51,064 nt of DNA from a virus: positions 1-51,064 of IMG/VR virus record IMGVR_UViG_3300007734_000719; one strand, 5' to 3'. Made by a program: the position numbers and the translations under genes. The notes under the pieces were generated by a model. That model worked only from the letters and a program-made list of their open reading frames with translations. It ran no database searches and was not told the DNA's origin. Numbering within the stretch: the first letter of the stretch is position 1; every line of letters begins with the position of its first letter. Positions 1-8,168 of the stretch are shown here, one piece after another.

Positions 1-1
1 G

Positions 2-1150
2 TTTGGACATACCAACGCTGCAACGGTTCAATTCAACTTCGGCCAACGCCCCTTCGCCTACACCGCCCCCAGCGGCTTCAAGGCACTGTGCGATACCAAC
101 CTGCCCGCCCCAGTAGTCGCCAAGCCTTCGACGGTGATGGACGTGAAGCTCTACACCGGCAATGGCAGCACGCAGACGATCAGCGGGTTGGGGTTTAGCC
201 CGGATTTAGTGTGGATGAAAGTACGCAGCACTTCGTATAATCACACGTTGATTGATTCGGTTAGAGGCGCAACCAAAACACTTAGCTCCAGCATGACTGT
301 GCAGGAGTACACAGAACCTACAGGACCAACAGCGTTTACATCAGATGGCTGGTCGATGTCTGGTGATGTGACCTACGTTGGTTCCGTCAACGCTAATGCA
401 CAAACCTATGCCGCCTGGTGCTGGGACGCCGGAACCTCAACAGTTACCAACACACAAGGCTCCATCACTAGTCAGGTGAGGGCTAATCCGAGTGCGGGGT
501 TCTCGATTGTTACCGCATCGGTATCCGCATCGGCCTCAGGACCAACAATCGGTCACGGGTTAGGGGTCACTCCGGCACTTGTTATAGGCAAGAATCGCAG
601 TGCAGCTATTCCTTGGTATGTGTGGAACGCCTCGCTGCCTGCAAACAACAAACTAGAGCTTCAATCGACGGCAGCAGCCACCACCAGTACGACAACTTGG
701 GGTGCAATGACATCATCGACGCTGCAAATGGGTGCAACTGGAACAGCGGTCAACGTTAGCTGGGTCGTTAGTGGCACTCAAGATTTCGTCTTCTACTGCT
801 TCGCCCCAGTAGCCGGGTACTCTTCTTTTGGCAGCTACACCGGCAATGGCAGCGCAGATGGGCCGTTTGTTTATACCGGGTTTAGGCCAAGATGGGTGAT
901 GGTAAAAGCAAGCGGCGCAGCAACTTACGGTTCATGGCGCATTTTTGACGCCGCCCGCAACACCTACAACGTTATGGCTTCCCAGCTCTTTCCAAATCTA
1001 GCTAGTGCTGAAGACTCCGGCACAAACTCCATAGACTTCTTGTCCAATGGTTTCAAAATTAGAGAGGGTTCGTTTATTAATGAATCTAATATCGGCTTTA
1101 TTTACGCCGCCTTTGCAGAGTCGCCCCTGCAGTACTCAAGAGCCCGCTAG
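2..1150 (+). CDS. Phage tail/adhesin-type protein, 5'-truncated by window edge
   Basis: The reading frame is open from base 2, so the gene starts outside the window. The internal GTG/ATG at 134/137 is not the start, because the 44 codons before it read like protein (NFGQRPFAYTAPSGFKALC). That segment resembles the end of a SPRY-like domain of phage tail proteins. Then follow two copies of a module beginning YTGNGS, with GF.P..VW.K, near residues 51 and 280. This module recurs in marine phage tail or adhesin proteins. Ser/Thr/Gly-rich, beta-type composition suggests a surface fibre. GC content is higher than in the next AT-rich genes. Exact role (receptor binding or baseplate decoration) is inferred. 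Confidence 0.75.
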   Translation, partial: FGHTNAATVQFNFGQRPFAYTAPSGFKALCDTNLPAPVVAKPSTVMDVKLYTGNGSTQTISGLGFSPDLVWMKVRSTSYNHTLIDSVRGATKTLSSSMTVQEYTEPTGPTAFTSDGWSMSGDVTYVGSVNANAQTYAAWCWDAGTSTVTNTQGSITSQVRANPSAGFSIVTASVSASASGPTIGHGLGVTPALVIGKNRSAAIPWYVWNASLPANNKLELQSTAAATTSTTTWGAMTSSTLQMGATGTAVNVSWVVSGTQDFVFYCFAPVAGYSSFGSYTGNGSADGPFVYTGFRPRWVMVKASGAATYGSWRIFDAARNTYNVMASQLFPNLASAEDSGTNSIDFLSNGFKIREGSFINESNIGFIYAAFAESPLQYSRAR

Positions 1151-1152
1151 TA

Positions 1153-1692
1153 GTGAGCGGTAAAATAATTGTTACTACTGCGCCTTCTGCCTTGCCTGCA
1201 GCAACTGACCTGCCGTCTACTGAAGAGCTTCACGAGCTTTTTGAGTATCGGGATGGAGCCTTGTACTGGAAGACAACAAAAAGCGGAATGGCCAAGGCTG
1301 GTTCAAAAGCTGGTTGCGTCAACGGGCGTGGCTACCTAGTTGTCGGCATCAACTTCAAAAAGTACCTAGTCCATCGCATCATCTGGGCTATGCACGGGAA
1401 CGATCCGGCGGTGATGCTAGACCACATCAACGGTGACACGGCAGACAACCGTATCGAAAATCTTCGTGCGGCTACCTACGAATCGAACAACTGCAACGCT
1501 CGGTTGTCCAAGCGGAATACCTCCGGCTACAAAGGTGTTTCCTGGAACAGCACCACTAAGAAGTGGTTTGGCACCGTCCAGCATCAGCACAAGATCTATA
1601 AGACCCCCGCTTTTGACTGCAAACACAAGTGTGCAGAAGCGGTGAAAACGCTACGTTGTGAGCTACACGGGGACTTCACCCGACATGCTTAA
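1153..1692 (+). CDS. HNH homing-type endonuclease with AP2-like DNA-binding domain
   Basis: A 179-aa protein with a GTG start two bases after the preceding stop. Residues about 30-60 form a strand-rich segment (YRDGALYWK...GYLVVGI). Next comes an HNH core: HRIIWAMHG, then LDHINGD and NRIENLRAAT near residues 77-106. The C-terminal part, SGYKGVSWNSTTKKWFGTV, is an AP2/ERF-like DNA-binding domain. This architecture is typical of free-standing phage HNH endonucleases, which nick DNA and promote their own spread. Placement right after a tail gene fits a mobile insertion between structural genes. Confidence 0.88.
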   Translation: MSGKIIVTTAPSALPAATDLPSTEELHELFEYRDGALYWKTTKSGMAKAGSKAGCVNGRGYLVVGINFKKYLVHRIIWAMHGNDPAVMLDHINGDTADNRIENLRAATYESNNCNARLSKRNTSGYKGVSWNSTTKKWFGTVQHQHKIYKTPAFDCKHKCAEAVKTLRCELHGDFTRHA

Positions 1693-1725
1693 TCAACTCG
1701 CCCCATTAGTGAACACGTCTAGGAG

Positions 1726-1791
1726 GCTGGGGTGCAGCTAGGTTAACTGCATTAAACGTTTCTCGCCCGAAAGTTTGAGAACGCCCCTAAA
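1726..1791 (+). repeat. 66-bp direct repeat, copy 1 (three-way-junction RNA fold)
   Basis: Identical to 2067-2132. It can fold as a closed three-way junction. GGGG (1729-1732) pairs with CCCC (1784-1787). TGCAG (1733-1737) pairs with CTGCA (1747-1751). CGTT-t-CTC (1757-1764) pairs with GAGAACG (1777-1783). The copy ends 23 bp before the GTG of the 78-aa gene at 1815. Function unknown; a cis-acting leader RNA is one possibility. Confidence 0.85.
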
Positions 1792-1814
1792 GCCTGGTCT
1801 TCATTTCTAACCCT

Positions 1815-2051
1815 GTGGACACGTCTTCTCCATCGCTTGCACACGGCTTCACCCAGTGGTATGGTGTCCTTGGAACCACCGAGAAATCCTCGGTAGTTCA
1901 GACGTACTTACACTATTTCTATTCTGACATGCCTGGAGATTCCGCTTTTGCCGTTGGGAGCTTGCTGCTTGCTGCACTTATTTTATTAAGTTTATTCACT
2001 GGCAGTCATGAGCACTCTGCGGCTATTTACACAATTCCGATGCCACAGTAA
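1815..2051 (+). CDS. Small single-span membrane protein
   Basis: A 78-aa protein with a GTG start (V-DTSSPSLAHG). A soluble stretch of about 42 residues precedes one clear transmembrane segment (FAVGSLLLAALILLSLF, about residues 45-62), then a short polar tail. It is flanked on both sides by copies of the 66-bp repeat. I do not recognise the family. A holin-like role cannot be excluded, but the endolysin lies 10 kb away. The gene may be translated under control of the repeat leader (inference). Confidence 0.5.
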   Translation: MDTSSPSLAHGFTQWYGVLGTTEKSSVVQTYLHYFYSDMPGDSAFAVGSLLLAALILLSLFTGSHEHSAAIYTIPMPQ

Positions 2052-2066
2052 CTGAACCCCTACGAT

Positions 2067-2132
2067 GCTGGGGTGCAGCTAGGTTAACTGCATTAAACGT
2101 TTCTCGCCCGAAAGTTTGAGAACGCCCCTAAA
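2067..2132 (+). repeat. 66-bp direct repeat, copy 2 (three-way-junction RNA fold)
   Basis: Perfect second copy of the 1726-1791 element, 341 bp downstream, with all three stems preserved. It ends 15 bp before the GTG of the small gene at 2148. A shorter degenerate third copy lies at 2346-2379. Confidence 0.85.
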
Positions 2133-2147
2133 AGCCCGACCCGGACA

Positions 2148-2342
2148 GTGATACGTTTTTTCTCTGACCTTACCAAAAGCATCAGCCAAAAACGCCGCGA
2201 ACAAATTGAACGTCGCAAAGCCGAGCTTCGGCAACGATTTTTTTCCGAAACCATCCATCGCCTTGCCGATAACAAACTTTACAAACTCACAGTCGATGGC
2301 TGGGTTGAGGTCCAGCCCAGACTTGATTCAGACAGGGCTTGA
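2148..2342 (+). CDS. Small basic helical protein, unknown
   Basis: A 64-aa protein with a GTG start just after repeat copy 2. The middle (QKRREQIERRKAELRQRFF) is strongly charged and predicted to be a single amphipathic helix. The C-terminal part (LYKLTVDGWVEVQ) is strand-like. No family recognised. The shared layout 'repeat then small gene' with the gene at 1815 supports that it is real. Confidence 0.45.
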   Translation: MIRFFSDLTKSISQKRREQIERRKAELRQRFFSETIHRLADNKLYKLTVDGWVEVQPRLDSDRA

Positions 2343-2345
2343 TAC

Positions 2346-2379
2346 AAAAGTTTAGAGCGCCCCACTTCTAACCCCGTGG
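2346..2379 (+). repeat. Degenerate third copy of the 66-bp repeat 3' half
   Basis: AAAGTTTAGAGCGCCCC followed by CTTCTAACCCCGTGG matches the 3' half and flank of repeat copy 1 (AAAGTTTGAGAACGCCCC ... TTCTAACCCTGTGG) with small changes. The 5' hairpin is lost. It lies about 100 bp before the glf start. Confidence 0.55.
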
Positions 2380-2475
2380 AAAGCGACGGGTTTGCTGTTT
2401 GCAAATAGCGAACAGGTCAGGAAGTGCTGTACAGTTCATGTCGTAAGATGTTCAAGCTATTTAAATGCACTACTC

Positions 2476-3588
2476 ATGAGCCTCGATTTTTTAGTAGTAG
2501 GTTCTGGTTTATTTGGCGCAACGTTTGCTCGTTTAGCAACAGATGAAGGTTACAGATGTCTAGTAATAGATAAAAATTCCCACATAGCAGGCAATTGTTT
2601 TACAAGAAAACACGGAGTTATAGATGTACATGAGTACGGACCTCATATTTTTCACACAAGTAACAAAGAAATTTGGGATTTTGTAAATAAATACGCTACA
2701 TTTAATTCTTTTGTAAATAGACCTAAAGCTTTATTTTCAAATAAGTTATATTCTTTGCCTTTCTGTTTACAAACGTTTTATGAGTTATGGGGGACTAAAA
2801 CAGAAGAAGAAGCAAAAAAAATAATTAACAGTCAACGTTACACAGGCGAAATACGTAATTTAGAGGACCAAGCTTTAGCCCTCGTGGGAAGGGATATATA
2901 CGAAACTCTTATTAAGGGTTACACAGAGAAACAATGGGGAAGACCAGCTAAGGAGTTACCCGCTTTTATAATAAAAAGATTACCTTTACGCTTTACGTTT
3001 GAGACCAACTATTTTAACGACAAGTATCAGGGTATACCAAACCAAGGCTATACAGAGTTGTTTTTAAATTTACTTAAAGATATTCCAGTTAAATTAAATG
3101 TTAATTATTTACATAATCGGAGTTTTTGGAAAGAACAAGCTCCAACTATTGTTTATACAGGAGGAATAGACGAGTATTTTGATTATTGCTACGGTAATTT
3201 AGAATATAGATCTTTACGATTTGAACATCGGGTACTAGAAACTACATCAAACTATCAAGGCAACGCTATTGTAAACTATACTAATAAAGAAGTTCCCTTT
3301 ACCAGGTGTATTGAGCACAAATTTTTCTCGTCTGCTCAGTGCAAGGAGACTGTAATTACCAGAGAATACCCTTTAAACCACACCAAAGATAAAGTTCCTT
3401 ATTATCCAGTGAATACGGAAGACAATCAAGCATTATATAAAAAATATTCTGCCTTAGCCAGTAATGAATCGAATGTTTATTTTGGGGGTCGGCTGGCGGA
3501 GTATAAGTACATGGACATGCACGTGGTAATAGAAAGTGCTTTAAATAAGTGGAAAAAATTAAAAAAAGTAAAACAGGTTCTTTTTTAG
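2476..3588 (+). CDS. glf: UDP-galactopyranose mutase
   Basis: A 370-aa flavoenzyme that interconverts UDP-galactopyranose and UDP-galactofuranose, the donor for galactofuranose in surface glycans. ATG 2476 was chosen because the FAD-binding Rossmann motif follows at once (VVGSGLFGATFA, residues 7-18). This gives the usual Glf length; an upstream in-frame extension has no family counterpart. Further family signatures are GPHIFHT near residue 60, a KGYTEKQWGR segment near 160, VYTGGIDEYFDY near 235 and FGGRLAEYKYMDMH near the end. The gene and its downstream neighbour are AT-rich compared with the first 2 kb, suggesting separate acquisition. It probably acts in phage-directed glycan modification. 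Confidence 0.93.
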   Translation: MSLDFLVVGSGLFGATFARLATDEGYRCLVIDKNSHIAGNCFTRKHGVIDVHEYGPHIFHTSNKEIWDFVNKYATFNSFVNRPKALFSNKLYSLPFCLQTFYELWGTKTEEEAKKIINSQRYTGEIRNLEDQALALVGRDIYETLIKGYTEKQWGRPAKELPAFIIKRLPLRFTFETNYFNDKYQGIPNQGYTELFLNLLKDIPVKLNVNYLHNRSFWKEQAPTIVYTGGIDEYFDYCYGNLEYRSLRFEHRVLETTSNYQGNAIVNYTNKEVPFTRCIEHKFFSSAQCKETVITREYPLNHTKDKVPYYPVNTEDNQALYKKYSALASNESNVYFGGRLAEYKYMDMHVVIESALNKWKKLKKVKQVLF

Positions 3589-3627
3589 CTTAAAAAGAGT
3601 AACCTTAGTCGTCCATTCGGTTTTTAC

Positions 3628-4206
3628 ATGGAAAAGCAACTTGTTTTGGCTAGGTACGAGGAGAGTCTTGACTGGGTAATCGAGAATGATTTATTACATA
3701 AAACAAAAATATATAACAAAGGAAGTGATTTACCTTCTAAATTTATTAATGTAACTAAGTTATCTAATGTTGGAAGAGAGGCACATACGTATTTACACCA
3801 TATAATTTTTAACTATGACAAATTAGCAGATTTTACATATTTTTGTCAAGGTAACCCTTTTGATCACTCTTTGAAATTTGTAGAAAAATTTAATAATTTA
3901 GATATAAATAACTTTACTTATTTAGGAGACTTTTCTCATAAAATCTATAAAAATTATTTACATGACGAGAGTGTGTACGATAAAAGCTTACCTCTCGTAG
4001 CCTCTACGCTAAACCTTACTTCTTTTTTACCAAATGTGTATGAATTTAAAAGCGGGGCTATCTTTGCTGTTCCTAAAAAAAATATATTAGATCGACCTTT
4101 AGCTTACTATGAGGAAGCAATTAGTTTTGTTGATTCAGATATCTCACCTCCTGCTGCTCATGCTTTTGAACGCCTGTGGGAGTTTATATTTTCTTTTAGA
4201 GCATAA
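3628..4206 (+). CDS. DUF3431-like protein, putative glycan-related
   Basis: A 192-aa protein matching the DUF3431 pattern. It starts with VLARYEESLDWV, then KTKIYNKG, the hallmark NVGREAHTYLHHI (about residues 48-60), YDKLADFTYFCQGNPFDH (about 65-83), and a C-terminal FERLWEFIF. The biochemical activity of the family is unknown; it is often found near glycosyltransferases. It lies 39 bp after glf in the same AT-rich block, so a joint role in galactofuranose-containing glycan is a reasonable inference. Confidence 0.75.
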   Translation: MEKQLVLARYEESLDWVIENDLLHKTKIYNKGSDLPSKFINVTKLSNVGREAHTYLHHIIFNYDKLADFTYFCQGNPFDHSLKFVEKFNNLDINNFTYLGDFSHKIYKNYLHDESVYDKSLPLVASTLNLTSFLPNVYEFKSGAIFAVPKKNILDRPLAYYEEAISFVDSDISPPAAHAFERLWEFIFSFRA

Positions 4207-4261
4207 AAGAGACAGACAAAGTTAAAAACAGACTAAATTAGTAGTCCCGCACACTAATCAA

Positions 4262-4477
4262 ATGACTAACCTTTCCCCTGCCGCCCAGTTAGTTTGGGAT
4301 GCTTTTTGTGGGGCGCCTATATGTGCAGAAGTTAAGCTTGCCGCTGCCCTTCGTGCTGCTGCCGATCACGTGGTAGCGGAGGATGCTCTCTACGCCCGAT
4401 CGTGTTGCGAGTTTGTAGGGAGTGATTGTCGGTCCCAACTCCTTGCTATCGCTGATGAGCTGGGGCTAAATGGCTGA
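4262..4477 (+). CDS. Small cyanophage module protein (SPAAQ...AALRAAADHV)
   Basis: A 71-aa protein of a family I recognise from Synechococcus phages: SPAAQLVWDAF, then AALRAAADHV, then SQLLAIADEL near the C-terminus. A paralogue is encoded at 31231-31482 (-), a related one at 31687-32010 (-). The start context CACTAATCAAATGACTAAC is nearly the same as at 4722. The end overlaps the next gene by the 8 bp ATGGCTGA. Function unknown; short helical protein. Confidence 0.7.
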   Translation: MTNLSPAAQLVWDAFCGAPICAEVKLAAALRAAADHVVAEDALYARSCCEFVGSDCRSQLLAIADELGLNG

Positions 4478-4673
4478 AGACATACAAATGCCCAACGGGG
4501 ATTTTTTAAAAAATTACCCTGAAGTAACTCGCGTAGAAGTTATTACTCACAACGGGCGAGAATTTGTTCAGTACGAATGCTCCAACGTTCACATCAGTCT
4601 GCAAGACGACGGGCGAACAATCAAACTTTTTGTCATTAACGGATTGATGCTTTGTGATCCACAAGATTGCTAG
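4470..4673 (+). CDS. Small hypothetical protein
   Basis: A 67-aa protein that starts inside the end of the previous gene (ATGGCTGA overlap). Sequence MAEDIQMPNGDFLKNYPEVTR followed by beta-type residues (EFVQYECSNVHISL). The same overlap and MAE start recur at 31238 and 31694 before unrelated bodies, so these are interchangeable downstream modules. Family not recognised. Confidence 0.6.
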   Translation: MAEDIQMPNGDFLKNYPEVTRVEVITHNGREFVQYECSNVHISLQDDGRTIKLFVINGLMLCDPQDC

Positions 4674-4721
4674 GTGCTAATCCGTGATCCACAAAAATCA
4701 CTAGTCAAGAACACTAATCAC

Positions 4722-4927
4722 ATGACTAACCAACACTCGAGCACCCCACCGCCTGAGCTGGTGCAGTGCTGATCAGGCTGGTTCCATGAAACATTGGCAC
4801 GTTGATCAGATCCGCACCATTGCCTACGAACTGGAGGCACAATGAAGAAATAACTCGCCATCGCCGACGAACTAAAGGCACTATGACTGAACAACTCGCC
4901 ATTCACGACGAGCTTGAAGCCCAATAG
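4722..4927 (+). pseudogene. Decayed copies of small cyanophage modules
   Basis: Several broken reading frames in a row. TPPPELVQC then stop matches the start of the gene at 34081-34431. GSMKHWHVDQIRTIAYELEAQ then stop matches GSMKHWHIDQIRSIAAELEA inside the gene at 31687-32010. A stop-interrupted LAIADELKAL matches the mini-frame at 32003-32056. MTEQLAIHDELEAQ then stop ends at the tag at 4925. These are relics of tandemly joined modules. Confidence 0.75.
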
Positions 4928-4931
4928 TCTG

Positions 4932-5019
4932 AACCTCTTTTATTCCCCCCCTGTGGAGTTTGACGGTTAACTTCTATTAAAATTTTAAGTCTATAATTAA
5001 AAAAAAGGGATTATTTCAA
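4932..5019 (+). promoter_or_regulatory. Conserved leader of MAVQPN gene with TATAAT element
   Basis: TATAAT at 4992-4997 lies 22 nt before the TTG start. The block starting CTGAACCTCTT, the sequence GTCTATAATTA and the end TTCAATTGGCTGTTCAACC are also found in inverted orientation upstream of the paralogue at 32106-32900. No TTGACA-type -35 lies at normal spacing, so this may be a phage late-type promoter (inference). Confidence 0.5.
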
Positions 5020-6144
5020 TTGGCTGTTCAACCTAATGATTTTTTAAGAGGGTATCTAGATCCAATTCAAAAATCAGAGGAAAATTCGTTTAGTTATAAT
5101 CCCAGCGTACAAGAATACGGGGATATTGCGGGTTTAGGTATTTTTAAACAACTTTTTGACAAGGCCCGCCGTGGTTATGGGCAAGTAGATAAAAATGTTT
5201 TTGGTGGTTTATTACCTGGTGGAGCAGCTACGCCATTGGGTGCTAAGTTTCAAGAAATTCAAGAACAAACAGGTGCACCTCCGTCTCTTCACCATTTTGG
5301 AGGACCTGTAACTTATTCTAAAACAGCAGCTCTACTGGATACTATTGCTACTCGTTTAGCAGGAACCCAACCTATCGTTCAAGATATTGTTAAAAATTCT
5401 CCTGATGTTGTACAACAAACACTGGCCAATAAACTTAATAGTTTACCTTTTAGTGCTAATTTATTTAGTAGATATTACACTGGAATTGGTAATAAGAATT
5501 TACAAGTTCCAAATAAACTTATTGATACAGTTTCTAACCAAGTTTCAAGAGATCAGAATTCAACAAGCTCTTTTAACTCATTATTTAACTCACTCAAAGC
5601 ACGTAAGTCAATTGAAGAATTTAACGCAGAACGTGCGCAAAAACTTCTTAATAAAATTGATTCTGGGGGTATTAACGACGAAACTGGTCTATGGAGACGT
5701 AGAGCTAATGATACTTTAGCAGAATCTCGTAGTAATCTTGCAAAACTCAATAGCGGACAAATTCGGTATGTTCCTTATAATAATATAACCGATAAAGGAA
5801 ACTCTCTAGATTCTCCAGTCACATCTTTTGGCAGCATGTGGCTTAGACCCACACCTACAGGTTTTCAAGCAACTGAACGCTATGATTTTAACCAATATGC
5901 TAATGCCGATCGTTTACCCAATAAGAATCAAAATACGGTGACTCCATCTCAAGAACGAATTTTAACACTTGTGGACGAATTACAAAAAAGAAGTCCTTTT
6001 AATACGTCTTCTGAAAAACCATCAGGTAACGATTATTTTTCACTAGCTAATCATGATCCTCTTACAGTTTTTGGTCAAGCACTTGTCATGAAAATGCAAG
6101 GTAAACCTTTTGATTACAAAATAGATTTTCCTATTACAAAATAA
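5020..6144 (+). CDS. MAVQPN-family protein, putative virion-associated
   Basis: A 374-aa protein with a TTG start. The paralogue on the - strand (32106-32900) uses the same TTG and has the same beginning: MAVQPN.FL..YLD.IQ.SEE.SF.YNP..(Q/E)EY.DIA. After residue about 40 the two diverge. The body is polar and helix-rich (LLNKIDSGGINDETGLWRRR...ESRSNLAKL). The conserved N-terminus may be a packaging or processing tag, as seen in proteins loaded into phage heads; this is inference. A 24-bp segment after the stop repeats the 3' end of the next gene, so the 3' end may have been rearranged. Confidence 0.6.
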   Translation: MAVQPNDFLRGYLDPIQKSEENSFSYNPSVQEYGDIAGLGIFKQLFDKARRGYGQVDKNVFGGLLPGGAATPLGAKFQEIQEQTGAPPSLHHFGGPVTYSKTAALLDTIATRLAGTQPIVQDIVKNSPDVVQQTLANKLNSLPFSANLFSRYYTGIGNKNLQVPNKLIDTVSNQVSRDQNSTSSFNSLFNSLKARKSIEEFNAERAQKLLNKIDSGGINDETGLWRRRANDTLAESRSNLAKLNSGQIRYVPYNNITDKGNSLDSPVTSFGSMWLRPTPTGFQATERYDFNQYANADRLPNKNQNTVTPSQERILTLVDELQKRSPFNTSSEKPSGNDYFSLANHDPLTVFGQALVMKMQGKPFDYKIDFPITK

Positions 6145-6168
6145 ATTTGGACGTTAATCCATTAAACT
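6145..6168 (+). repeat. 24-bp direct repeat (copy 1)
   Basis: Identical to 7837-7860. In copy 2 it covers the last codons and stop of the 524-aa gene (FGR-stop); here it sits just after the stop of the 374-aa gene, as if left over from a replaced or shortened 3' end. Confidence 0.8.
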
Positions 6169-6274
6169 GAACCTCTAATTTTGTGGCTAACATTAAAATA
6201 TTTTTACATTCAGTACTTATTTAATAAATAAGTTTTTGATTGCTTGCTAAGATAAAGAGTAACTAATTTTAAAA

Positions 6275-7849
6275 ATGTCTGATATTTTTAATACACCAAT
6301 AAAGTTTGTTAACGATTATATTGAGAGGTTGAGAGACGCAGAACCATTAAATACTCTTAGTTCTAATCCAATAATGCAGGCCGATGATCGCTATATTGGC
6401 GACATACAAAATTCTTTTAAAAATTTAAAAGCTGACTATGATAAATCTGTTTCTGCTGCCTTAAACAAGGATAAAAGACAAGAACTTTCTGATTTGTTTT
6501 TAGAAAGACAAAAATATTTAAAAGATTTAGGCGGAGAAGAAATACAAACTTTTGCTGATCGGTTGAATAATTGGGAGAGAGAAACGGGTTTAAGTTTTAA
6601 CAATATAAACGTTAAAGATTTTGGAGGGGTTCAACATGAAACTATTAGTCATCACTTACCTTGGTTAACTGGATTTTCGCCTGATGTACAAGATAAGAAT
6701 ATAGAGCAAGTTAAAATTGAAGCTAGTCCAGCGAGTCCGTTAAATGAGGCTTTTGCTTCCACGGTTGATGATGTTCTCCGTTACGACACAAAAATAGATT
6801 TAAAAAAAGTTTTTACAGGAGACAAAGAGCGTTTAAAAGATTTTTATATTGCACAAGGTAACTATGCCAAAACAAAGGCAGTACTTAATGATCCTAAAAC
6901 ATTTTTAGATGCATCTATTTTGTCTAATCCTTTTAGAGAAGTGGGTAGCTTAAATCCCAAAAGTATAACTTCTCCTTTTGACGCTGAACTTGCTCTTCGT
7001 TTAAATACAGCAAATAAAATTTTAGATCAAAAATTTACGCAACCTTTAAAGCAAAGATACGAAAATTTAGGAAAAGTTCAAGCTCCTTTTGAAATTTCTA
7101 GAGACTTTATACCTTCATGGAGTGCAGACGAATCCCTTCTTTCTGGCTCAGGCGGTGAAGAGTGGCGAAAATTAAGAAATTTATCTGTTAAAGAAACAAA
7201 TTACAACAGATTATTAAATTTAGCTGAAAGTTTAAAACGATATTCTACATTGAAAAATGGAGGCCTGGGCGAATTATTTTTTCACTCGGATCCAGTAACA
7301 GCCGCTGTTAAAGGTATTCCTGAAGCTGCGCGAGCAATTAAGCGTACCCCAGCTTCTTTGTTACCAGGAGCTGCTGATTTAATACCTAGCCCTGAAGCTA
7401 TTCGTACCGGATATGCTAAAGGTCCGATAGAAATGGGTAAACAAATGGCATCAGAGTTTGTTCAAAGCTTACCTGCCGCAGCAGCTTCTGCTGGAATTTT
7501 ATCCACACCAATTGCCGCTCCATTTGCTCCGGGGATTGGTGCAGGGCTGGTTGGGGCTGCTGCTGCTCGAGCTGCAAACGAAATTGTCCGTAAAGAAACT
7601 GGCGAAGGAATTATTCCTAAAGTTCGTCAGTTTCTCGGCACCGCCCCCAGAACCGGTGTAGCCGCCAGACCTACTTCTGTCAATCAACCGTTAACCGCCG
7701 AAATTCGTCCTTTGTCCTCTAAAGAAAAAACAAACATGATAAACCGGGAAAATCGTAATGAAGTGCAACGTCGCATCGATTTGGCCGGAGAAAGGTTCAA
7801 CCCACGCCGAGGAGAGTTTGGGTTATCTGAATTATTATTTGGACGTTAA
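6275..7849 (+). CDS. Large helical protein, putative internal virion protein
   Basis: A 524-aa protein. The first 45 residues (FVNDYIERLRDAEPLNTLSSNPIMQ...YIGDIQ) loosely follow the pattern of the MAVQPN family (F-x3-Y, NP, Y-x-DI). The body is rich in Lys/Glu/Asn and helical. Residues about 395-435 are Ala/Gly/Pro-rich and hydrophobic (LPAAAASAGILSTPIAAPF...GAGLVGAAAARAA), which could insert in a membrane. This profile resembles phage ejection proteins, but no family is recognised. The start ATG follows an AT-rich leader; the CTGAACCTCT motif at 6167 is shared with the leader of the preceding gene. Confidence 0.55.
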   Translation: MSDIFNTPIKFVNDYIERLRDAEPLNTLSSNPIMQADDRYIGDIQNSFKNLKADYDKSVSAALNKDKRQELSDLFLERQKYLKDLGGEEIQTFADRLNNWERETGLSFNNINVKDFGGVQHETISHHLPWLTGFSPDVQDKNIEQVKIEASPASPLNEAFASTVDDVLRYDTKIDLKKVFTGDKERLKDFYIAQGNYAKTKAVLNDPKTFLDASILSNPFREVGSLNPKSITSPFDAELALRLNTANKILDQKFTQPLKQRYENLGKVQAPFEISRDFIPSWSADESLLSGSGGEEWRKLRNLSVKETNYNRLLNLAESLKRYSTLKNGGLGELFFHSDPVTAAVKGIPEAARAIKRTPASLLPGAADLIPSPEAIRTGYAKGPIEMGKQMASEFVQSLPAAAASAGILSTPIAAPFAPGIGAGLVGAAAARAANEIVRKETGEGIIPKVRQFLGTAPRTGVAARPTSVNQPLTAEIRPLSSKEKTNMINRENRNEVQRRIDLAGERFNPRRGEFGLSELLFGR

Positions 7850-7860
7850 TCCATTAAACT
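7837..7860 (+). repeat. 24-bp direct repeat (copy 2)
   Basis: Same sequence as 6145-6168, here overlapping the stop codon of the 524-aa gene. Confidence 0.8.
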
Positions 7861-7886
7861 TTATATTATGAGTTGTTTTTATAACC

Positions 7887-8159
7887 ATGGCAGATCACGC
7901 TAAAGCCAAGCGGTTGGCAAAAGAGCACATGAAGTGCAACCAGCCTCAACGGGCTCCCTCAGGCGACACCCATAAATGGGTAGTTAAATCTTGCCACGGC
8001 GGAGAAGAAAAAATTGTACGTTATGGTCGCCGTGGTTATGAAGACTACACCCAACATCATGATAAAGATCGTCGCGCAAACTTCAGATCTAGGATGAGTT
8101 GCGATGAGCCTATGGATAAAAACTCCGCACGATACTGGAGCTGTTCCAGACTCTGGTAG
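7887..8159 (+). CDS. Small basic Cys/His protein of an aquatic phage family
   Basis: A 90-aa protein. The order KRLAKEHMKCNQPQRAPSG, KWVVKSCHGGEEKIVRYGRRGYEDY, then RRANFRSRMSCDEPMDKNSARYWS fits a short family common in cyanophages, where versions read KACEGGKEKIIRFG...KSFKARH...MSAAYWA. Role unknown. Very basic, so nucleic-acid binding is possible. TATTAT at 7864-7869 lies 17 nt before the start. Confidence 0.7.
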   Translation: MADHAKAKRLAKEHMKCNQPQRAPSGDTHKWVVKSCHGGEEKIVRYGRRGYEDYTQHHDKDRRANFRSRMSCDEPMDKNSARYWSCSRLW

Positions 8160-8168
8160 TTACATAAC

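Noticed and set aside
2392-2475. N-terminal extension of Glf
   Set aside because: 28 extra residues before the Rossmann motif are not seen in Glf and the DNA belongs to the repeat-derived leader.
5387-5750. Long overlapping frames inside the MAVQPN gene
   Set aside because: AT-rich shadow frames with Ile/Leu bias; the 374-aa frame has a paralogue.
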